Assembly: GCA_964523675.1 (NCBI GenBank)
Contig: CAZFZT010000007.1
Span: forward strand, 11,711 to 75,710
Source of the DNA: CAZFZT01 sp964523675
GTDB taxonomy: Bacteria; Planctomycetota; Phycisphaerae; Phycisphaerales; SM1A02
DNA: 64,000 nucleotides
Direction of reading: 5' to 3'
Shown here piece by piece: positions 58,927 to 64,000 of the stretch. The translations under genes were made by a program, and so were the position numbers. The first letter of the stretch is position 1, and each line of letters starts with the position of its first letter. The notes beneath the pieces were generated by a model, which saw only the letters and a list, made by a program, of their open reading frames with translations, did no database searches and was not told where the DNA came from.

Positions 58927-59325
58927 ATGTCCCAGCAAGACCTCACAGCCGACATGCTCACCCGGATTCGCAACGCGGTCCGCAACCGCGCGAAGAAGGT
59001 GAAGATTCTCAACAACAAGTTGAACCGAGGCGTGGCCCAGGTTCTGGTTGATGAGGGTTACATCAACGGTTTTCGCGTCATCGAAGACGGCCGTCAGGGT
59101 GTCCTGGAGGTCGACCTCCGATACGGCCCGCGAGGCGAGCATGTGATCAACACGATCGATCGTGCATCCAAGCCCGGCCGTCGACTCTATCGAGGCACGG
59201 AAGACCTCCCGAAACCGCTGCAGGGCATGGGCATTGCGATTGTCTCGACCAGCAGCGGTGTACTCAGCGACCGCAAGTGCAGGGAAATGCGCGTCGGCGG
59301 CGAAGTCGTCGCCATCGTCACTTGA
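58927..59325 (+). CDS. rpsH: 30S ribosomal protein S8
   Basis: 132 residues, the usual length. DLTADMLTRIRNAVRNRAKK at the start and the C-terminal domain GMGIAIVSTSSGVLSDRKCR followed by GGEVVAIVT are conserved. S8 binds helix 21 of 16S rRNA, and in E. coli it represses the spc operon. Start ATG 58927 is in the shared GCACTCCAATGTC context, with no SD. Confidence 0.97.
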   Translation: MSQQDLTADMLTRIRNAVRNRAKKVKILNNKLNRGVAQVLVDEGYINGFRVIEDGRQGVLEVDLRYGPRGEHVINTIDRASKPGRRLYRGTEDLPKPLQGMGIAIVSTSSGVLSDRKCREMRVGGEVVAIVT

Positions 59326-59362
59326 TCCAAACCAAGCCACAAAGCCACAGGCACCAGACCAG

Positions 59363-59411
59363 AACACCTAACACCTAACACCTAACACCTAACACCTAAC
59401 ACCTAACACCT
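59363..59411 (+). repeat. Perfect tandem heptamer tract (AACACCT x7) before rplF
   Basis: Seven exact copies of AACACCT, 49 bp, ending 5 nt before ATG 59417 in place of an SD. Confidence 0.97.
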
Positions 59412-59416
59412 CGCCC

Positions 59417-59974
59417 ATGTCACGCATCGGAAAAAAATCCATCACTGTGCCCGGCAGCGTGAAGATCGCGCTTGACCCTAAATCCCACACCATCACGGTT
59501 GATGGTCCGAAGGGCAAGCTGTCTTACAACTACCGGCCGGAGGTCACTGTCCATTGGGACGAAGGTGAGAAGTCGATTACCTGTTCGATTCCTGAGGAGA
59601 AGATGTCCAATCGCCAGATGCGCGCCTACTGGGGCACGGTGCGGGCGCGGATTCAGAACATGATCGTCGGCGCCTCCGAAGGTTTCTTGCGGAAGCTGGA
59701 GATCAACGGTGTCGGCTGGAACGCCAAAGCGCAGGGAAAGACGCTGCAACTGAACATCGGTTACTGCCATCCGGTCAACATGCCTGCCCCACAAGGGGTC
59801 GAGTTCGCTGTCGAAGGCAACGTGATTACGGTCAGCGGCGCGGACAAGCAGGCCGTCGGGCAGTATGCAGCGGAGATTCGTTCAAAGAGACCGCCGGAGC
59901 CGTACAACGGCAAGGGCATCAAGTACGTTGAAGAAATCATCATTCGTAAGCAAGGCAAGGTGTTCGGCGCGTAA
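59417..59974 (+). CDS. rplF: 50S ribosomal protein L6
   Basis: 185 residues, of family length. SRIGKKSITVPGSVKIALDP at the start and GADKQAVGQYAAEIRSKRPP near the end with EPYNGKGIKYVEEIIIRK are conserved. L6 contacts the sarcin-ricin loop and influences factor binding. Its start codon lies 5 nt after the heptamer tract, so the copy number of the repeat could affect its translation. Confidence 0.97.
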   Translation: MSRIGKKSITVPGSVKIALDPKSHTITVDGPKGKLSYNYRPEVTVHWDEGEKSITCSIPEEKMSNRQMRAYWGTVRARIQNMIVGASEGFLRKLEINGVGWNAKAQGKTLQLNIGYCHPVNMPAPQGVEFAVEGNVITVSGADKQAVGQYAAEIRSKRPPEPYNGKGIKYVEEIIIRKQGKVFGA

Positions 59975-60073
59975 GGACGTGTTGCCGCAATGCGAAACAA
60001 AGCGATTCACGAAGCAAACGCGAAACAGCAAGCGGCCGCCTGAAACATCAGCACTCAACACCCCACGATCATT

Positions 60074-60436
60074 ATGGACCGCAATCGACTCAAAACCATC
60101 AAGCGAAAGCGACGAAAGACCGGCATTCGGAAGCGCATCTTCGGCACGCCCGAACGTCCGCGGCTGACGATCTTCCGCTCTTCGATGCATATTTACGCGC
60201 AGCTGATCGACGATCTTGCAGGTCGCACCATCGTTTCGGCCTCAACCGTTGAGAAGGGCAATCGCGCCGAGCACGGCGGCAATCGCCAGGCGGCCGCGCT
60301 CGTCGGCAAGAGTATCGCTGAACGTGCGACCGGCGCAGGCATCAAGCAGGTCGTCTTCGATCGCAACGGCTTCCGGTATCACGGCCGGGTCAAGGCCATT
60401 GCGGACGCCGCTCGAGAAGGGGGACTGCAGTTCTGA
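60074..60436 (+). CDS. rplR: 50S ribosomal protein L18
   Basis: 120 residues, of family length. KRRKTGIRKRIFGTPERPRL, YAQLIDDLAGRTIVSASTV and the FDRNGFRYHGRVKAIADAAR end are conserved. L18 with L5 mounts 5S rRNA on the 50S. No SD before ATG 60074. Confidence 0.97.
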   Translation: MDRNRLKTIKRKRRKTGIRKRIFGTPERPRLTIFRSSMHIYAQLIDDLAGRTIVSASTVEKGNRAEHGGNRQAAALVGKSIAERATGAGIKQVVFDRNGFRYHGRVKAIADAAREGGLQF

Positions 60437-60507
60437 ACCTCAACTGATGACTCGCCCGTGCCCAGCCCCCAGCGGCCTTCGGAAAGACACCAAACCCTAC
60501 AGAACAC

Positions 60508-61224
60508 ATGGCAGAAACGCTCGACGCAACATCATCACTTGAGTCCACCACGGTGGGTGTCTATCGAACCGCTGCGACCGTCAAAGGTGGTCGGCGGTTC
60601 TCCTTCAGCGCGCTGGTTGTCGTGGGCGACCGCGACGGACGAGTCGGCATGGGTTACGCCAAGGCCAACCAGGTGCCGCAAGCCATCGAGAAGGCGCAGA
60701 AAGTCGCCAAGCGCAACATGCGTGAGTTTCCGATGGTCGGCCGCACCATTCCGCATACGGTGACCGGCCGCTTTGGCGCGTGTACCGTACGCATGCTTCC
60801 TGCTTCGCCTGGAACCGGCGTCATTGCCGGCGCTGCGACCCGCGCGCCGCTTGAAATGATGGGGATCCAGGACTGCCTCACCAAGGCATTCGGTTCCACC
60901 AACCCCAAGAATCTCGTCAAAGCCGTGATCAACGGCCTCGAACGGCTGCGTTCGAAGGAGCTGGTGCAGGAACTGCGAGGTGTTGAGCTGGGCGCAACGG
61001 TCGTCGAAGAGTCGATCGAGCGTGGCAAGGCCTATATGCCGGCAACGACTTCAGGCGAGCGGGCGGTCGCACCGGTGAACGTTGTCGGTGCGGAGCGGCG
61101 GGGTGGACGGGGCGGCCGGGCCGGAAGGCCGAGGCGCGGCGGTAGGCAGCAGGAAGGCGGTGATGCCGGGGCCGCGCAGGATTCCGGTGGTGAAGGTGAG
61201 AGTAATTCGAGCGGCGAGGGATGA
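60508..61224 (+). CDS. rpsE: 30S ribosomal protein S5 with a Gly/Arg-rich C-terminal tail
   Basis: 238 residues against about 165 in E. coli. The core has VVVGDRDGRVGMGYAKANQV, RTIPHTVTGRFGACTVRMLP and GVIAGAATRAPLEMMGIQDC, conserved with S5. The last 45 or so residues are an RGG-like, then acidic, low-complexity tail (RRGGRGGRAGRPRRGG, then QEGGDAGAAQDSGGEG). S5 is at the mRNA entry and affects accuracy. No SD. Confidence 0.96.
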   Translation: MAETLDATSSLESTTVGVYRTAATVKGGRRFSFSALVVVGDRDGRVGMGYAKANQVPQAIEKAQKVAKRNMREFPMVGRTIPHTVTGRFGACTVRMLPASPGTGVIAGAATRAPLEMMGIQDCLTKAFGSTNPKNLVKAVINGLERLRSKELVQELRGVELGATVVEESIERGKAYMPATTSGERAVAPVNVVGAERRGGRGGRAGRPRRGGRQQEGGDAGAAQDSGGEGESNSSGEG

Positions 61225-61287
61225 GATTGGAATCTGATCTGAACTCAACGGGTTGAAATCGGATCAAAGAAAGAGAGCACGCTGTAG

Positions 61288-61300
61288 CACGAACGTAAGA
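61288..61300 (+). repeat. Shared 13-bp spacer motif CACGAACGTAAGA (copy before rplO)
   Basis: Exact match to 56540-56552. It lies in the 184-bp spacer between rpsE and rplO, where rpmD is expected in many bacteria. Confidence 0.6.
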
Positions 61301-61408
61301 GCCAGACGCATCACACCGCACGGGTTGAATCGCAGCACAGAAGAACATGCTGCTGCGGAGACGAGTCGGTGAGCTGAGAATTTCTTTCGAGCAGGAGAGT
61401 CGTTGACC

Positions 61409-61915
61409 ATGATGATCCATGAGATCACAGAGAAGGCAGGGAAGCACCGCAGGCGCAAGCGCATCGGGCGTGGCGAAGCGAGCGGCGTTGGTAAGACGTC
61501 GGGTCGTGGCCACAAGGGCGCGGGGTCGCGTTCCGGCAACAGCTATCGCCCGTACTTCGAGGGCGGTCAGATGCCGCTCGCGCGCCGGATGCCCAAGCGA
61601 GGTTTCTCCAACGCCGCCTTCCGCACCCACTACCACGTCGTGAACCTCAAGACGCTTGAGGCCCGCATGGATGACGGCGCAGAGGTGACGGTCGAAACGC
61701 TCGCCAAGGCCGGCATTGTGCGCGATGCCAAACTGCCGCTCAAAATCCTGGGCGAAGGCGAGCTGACGAAGAAATTCAATGTGACCGCGGCCAAGTTCTC
61801 CGCTTCTGCGAAACAGAAGATCGAATCCAGCGGCGGAACCGTGACCGAAGTTGCGATTCGAAAATGGACGCGGGCGGCCAAGCCCAAGAAGGAGAAAGCA
61901 CAATCCGGCGAGTAA
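61409..61915 (+). CDS. rplO: 50S ribosomal protein L15
   Basis: 168 residues. IHEITEKAGKHRRRKRIGRG is the conserved start and the Gly/Arg-rich SGRGHKGAGSRSGNSYRPYF with FEGGQMPLARRMPKRGF follows. An AGGAGAG is about 9 nt before ATG 61409, with ATG 61412 as an alternative. The usual L30 gene before L15 is missing. A basic tail follows the family end. Confidence 0.97.
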   Translation: MMIHEITEKAGKHRRRKRIGRGEASGVGKTSGRGHKGAGSRSGNSYRPYFEGGQMPLARRMPKRGFSNAAFRTHYHVVNLKTLEARMDDGAEVTVETLAKAGIVRDAKLPLKILGEGELTKKFNVTAAKFSASAKQKIESSGGTVTEVAIRKWTRAAKPKKEKAQSGE

Positions 61916-62032
61916 GACACCAGCCGTGATCGGAAACGGTCACGGCATCTCCGATAGAACAGATCTTGCCGCTACCGCATGGATGCGGCTGAACGAGCGA
62001 CGGGCACGGCTCCTTCGACACGAAAAGAATCA

Positions 62033-63451
62033 ATGCTCCAGGCCATTATCAACATCTTTCGGATTCCAGAACTCCGCAACCGCGTGATGTTCACGCTGGG
62101 CATCCTCGTCGTGTATCGCATCGGCTTCTGGATTCCGATTCCAGGCGTGAATCAGGAGGAAATGCGCGCGTTTGCCGAACAGGCAACGGAAGACGGTGGC
62201 GGCGGTTTCCAGCGATTCCTTGAGTACGCCCAGATCTTCTCCGGCGGTTCGTTCAGCCAATCGACGATCTTCGGCCTCGGCATCATGCCCTACATCACGG
62301 CCGCGATCATCTTTCAACTCCTGCAGACGGCTGTGCCCCGGCTCCAGGAATTGAAGAAAGAAGGCGCGCAAGGGCAAGCCAAGATCACGGAATGGACGCG
62401 CTACGCGGCGGTGGGGATGTGCGTTATTCAGGCGTTCATGTGGCTCCAGTTCCTGATCTCATCCGGACTGGTACAGGCGGAATTCCTTCAAACAGGTACG
62501 CGCCCGATTTTCTACATTGCCGGGGTCACGGGTTTGACTGCCGGATCGCTCTTCCTGATGTGGCTTGGCGAGCAGATCGACAAGTACGGCATCGGCAACG
62601 GTGTTTCGTTGATCCTGACCTTCGGCATCATCGCGCAGATGCCTTATGCCATTCAGTACGTCGCCAGCGAGTTCCAACCATCGCTGCAGGCGGAGGGCAC
62701 TGGCATCAGCGTCGTCGGAGTACTGTTCCTGGTCGGTATGTTCGTACTGGTCGTGGCGGGTGCAATATTGATTACCGTTGCGACACGGCGCATCCCCATT
62801 CAGCAGGCGAAGCATACACGCGGCCGGAAAGTCGTAGGCGGCGGCAAGCACTATCTCCCGCTTCGTATCAATCACGCTGGCGTGATGCCGATCATCTTTG
62901 CATCATCGCTGATGATCTTCCCATCGATGCTCTTCGGCTGGCTCAACTCTCAAGCGACGGCAGGCAATGCACCGTTGTGGTGGCAAAACATCACGACGTT
63001 CCTGAACTCGAACTTCGGGATGGGGGAGTTCCTCTACATTCTGTTCGAGGTCGCGCTGATCTACTTCTTTAGCTACTTCTGGACGACGGTGGTGTTCTCG
63101 CCGGACGACATGGCTCGGCAGCTTCGTGATTCAGGCAGTTTCATCCCGGGATTGCGGCCCGGACCACGCACAGCGGAATATCTTGAAACCGTGGTCGAGC
63201 GAGTCACCTACGTGGGCGCGGGTTTTCTGGCGGTGATCGCGATCATCCCGGCCATGGTGAGCCGCGAGATGGGTATTCCATTCCTCGTTTCTTCGTTCCT
63301 CGGCGGGACCGGCCTGTTGATTGTCGTCTCGGTTGGGCTGGACCTCATTCAGCGGATCGAGGCGAATCTGCTCATGCGGAACTACTCTGGATTCCTCTCG
63401 ACCGGCGAGCAGGGCCGTGCGGCTCCGCGCATCAGGAGTGGACGGCGATGA
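62033..63451 (+). CDS. secY: Preprotein translocase subunit SecY
   Basis: 472 residues. SecY forms the channel through which SecA moves preproteins. Ten TM segments are visible; the plug-region GGSFSQSTIFGLGIMPYIT, the cytoplasmic loop KKEGAQGQAKITEWTRYAAV and the C-terminal ERVTYVGAGFLAVIAIIPAM with FLGGTGLLIVVSVGLDLIQR are conserved. Start ATG 62033 (an in-frame start at 61979 gives a longer form). A weak SD-like GAAAAGAA precedes. Its stop overlaps an open frame by ATGA, but that frame does not look coding. Confidence 0.97.
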   Translation: MLQAIINIFRIPELRNRVMFTLGILVVYRIGFWIPIPGVNQEEMRAFAEQATEDGGGGFQRFLEYAQIFSGGSFSQSTIFGLGIMPYITAAIIFQLLQTAVPRLQELKKEGAQGQAKITEWTRYAAVGMCVIQAFMWLQFLISSGLVQAEFLQTGTRPIFYIAGVTGLTAGSLFLMWLGEQIDKYGIGNGVSLILTFGIIAQMPYAIQYVASEFQPSLQAEGTGISVVGVLFLVGMFVLVVAGAILITVATRRIPIQQAKHTRGRKVVGGGKHYLPLRINHAGVMPIIFASSLMIFPSMLFGWLNSQATAGNAPLWWQNITTFLNSNFGMGEFLYILFEVALIYFFSYFWTTVVFSPDDMARQLRDSGSFIPGLRPGPRTAEYLETVVERVTYVGAGFLAVIAIIPAMVSREMGIPFLVSSFLGGTGLLIVVSVGLDLIQRIEANLLMRNYSGFLSTGEQGRAAPRIRSGRR

Positions 63452-63741
63452 GCAGCACGACCGTCATCCGCTGCGATCGGTTGTCCGTTCCGCATCACGG
63501 GCTATACTTGTCCCTTAGTTCCCTTTGCATCTCGCACGGAGCGGTGCGCGTCCTGAGCCAAGGTCGTGATCCCGGGCACTTGCCCGCCGGATGCTCCGAT
63601 CAGCGAACTCGTCCACATTCGGGATGTGTCCCGACCGACCGTGCCGTGCCGGCGCATGTCGCCGACCGATTCCGTCATCGTTCCCGCTCACCGGTTCAGG
63701 TGGGCTGATTGCAAGCATTCAATAGGAGTACACCCTGCCGC
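63452..63741 (+). other. Spacer between secY and infA; no convincing gene
   Basis: It contains the promoter of infA and a leader of about 230 nt. An 86-codon frame starts in the secY stop (63448) but is Ser/His/Arg-rich with no recognisable fold. adk, map and rpmJ, often found here, were not seen. Confidence 0.5.
63481..63508 (+). promoter_or_regulatory. Sigma70-type promoter upstream of infA
   Basis: TTGTCC (63481-63486) and TATACT (63503-63508) at 16-bp spacing. Transcription would start near 63515, leaving a leader of about 225 nt. Confidence 0.6.
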
Positions 63742-63957
63742 ATGGCGAAAGAGGAAAAAATCACCCTGGAAGCAGAAGTCGTTGAAGCCCTGCCCGATGC
63801 GCGTTTCAAGGTGCGACTCGAGAACAACCAGGAGATCCTCGCCTACGTAAGCGGCAAGATGAGAAAGTTCTACATCCGGATCCTGCCCGGCGACAAGGTC
63901 AAAGTCGAGCTGAGTCCGTACGACATGACGAAAGGACGGATCACTTACAGGCAGTGA
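63742..63957 (+). CDS. infA: Translation initiation factor IF-1
   Basis: 71 residues, of family length. The single S1-like OB fold reads EEKITLEAEVVEALPDARFK, LAYVSGKMRKFYIRILPGDK and VELSPYDMTKGRITYR, all conserved. IF-1 occupies the A site in initiation together with IF-2 and IF-3. An AGGAG lies 13 nt before ATG 63742. Its own promoter in the preceding spacer allows expression apart from the operon. Confidence 0.97.
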   Translation: MAKEEKITLEAEVVEALPDARFKVRLENNQEILAYVSGKMRKFYIRILPGDKVKVELSPYDMTKGRITYRQ

Positions 63958-63967
63958 TTCATTGTTG

Positions 63968-63987
63968 AGCCGCGACGCGGAGCGGAA
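63968..63987 (+). repeat. AGCCGCGACG-type interspersed repeat arm
   Basis: AGCCGCGACGCGGAGCGGAA matches the arms at 28620-28641 with one deletion and small changes. It follows infA and runs to the window end. Confidence 0.6.
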
Positions 63988-64000
63988 CGTTCACGACAAG

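Noticed and set aside
59363..59411. A CRISPR-like array or telomere-type repeat
   Set aside because: The units are contiguous with no spacers, only 49 bp, and lie between ribosomal genes; simple tandem repeat is the right term.
61225..61408. An rpmD (L30) gene
   Set aside because: The 184-bp spacer was read in all frames; no L30-like segment was found.
63448..63708. An 86-codon gene overlapping the secY stop
   Set aside because: Amino-acid content is Ser/His/Arg/Pro-rich with no motif, and a promoter lies inside it. The ATGA overlap alone is weak evidence.
1..64000. tRNA or rRNA genes, insertion sequences, prophage
   Set aside because: No T-loop or anticodon-stem patterns, transposase motifs or phage genes were seen on reading either strand; a covariance search would be needed to exclude tRNAs fully.

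Overview
The window looks like a chromosomal segment from a planctomycete, most likely of the Phycisphaerae. The pointers are a secreted protein ending in two dockerin-like 'GDLTDDGTIGVPDLL' repeats, a C-terminal VPAPGA/GGRRRR sorting tail, several exported proteins of unrecognised families, zinc-ribbon membrane proteins, and ribosomal genes that mostly lack Shine-Dalgarno (SD) sequences. One run of 10 Ns (21262-21271) shows that this is a draft assembly, possibly a metagenome bin.

Layout. 1-7.0 kb: secA (cut by the left edge), a small exported protein, a copper P-type ATPase, a beta-carbonic-anhydrase-like protein and a folD homologue with an altered active site. 7.1-11.1 kb: an anchored coiled-coil protein, a 100-kDa-class secreted protein and a DUF2892-type membrane protein. 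11.4-19 kb: a run of seven co-directional exported proteins. They are an AMMECR1-like protein, two paralogues with a secretin-N (STN)-like domain, two LpoB-like lipoproteins, a COG3014-type lipoprotein and a YcfL-like protein. The last four reproduce the lpoB-ycfL-COG3014 grouping known from gammaproteobacteria. 19-23.5 kb (minus): zinc-ribbon membrane protein, PilZ, HDOD (with the assembly gap), Lon N-domain protein and a second zinc-ribbon membrane protein. 23.5-51.1 kb: mixed housekeeping and accessory genes: O6-alkylguanine-DNA alkyltransferase, VOC protein, dockerin protein, RNase HII-like protein, alpha/beta hydrolase, solute-binding protein, brnTA toxin-antitoxin, acyl-CoA synthetase, SPOR lipoprotein, ychF, aat, recG, xseA, universal stress protein, an RND efflux pair, a PEP-CTERM-like protein, 3-hydroxyacyl-CoA dehydrogenase and two exported unknowns.

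51.2-64 kb: the merged S10-spc ribosomal operon, rpsJ-rplCDWB-rpsS-rplV-rpsC-rplP-rpmC-rpsQ-rplNXE-rpsNH-rplFR-rpsE-rplO-secY-infA. It is led by a near-consensus sigma70-type promoter. Unlike the compact operon of many bacteria, its spacers are long and carry TTAGC-ended hairpins, shared short motifs, and 7-nt-periodic pyrimidine-rich tracts abutting the start codons of rplB, rpsS and rplF. No rpmD, adk, map or rpmJ was found. S14 has lost three of its four zinc ligands and S5 has a Gly/Arg-rich tail.

Two initiation modes seem to coexist. Some genes have clear SD sequences (secA, the lpoB cluster, HDOD, the 76-aa protein). Others have a -10-like hexamer 6-8 nt before the start codon and no SD, suggesting leaderless mRNAs (folD, DUF2892, the Cys-rich protein, brnT, the PEP-CTERM protein). 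Most ribosomal genes show neither. No tRNA, rRNA, CRISPR array or insertion sequence was seen.
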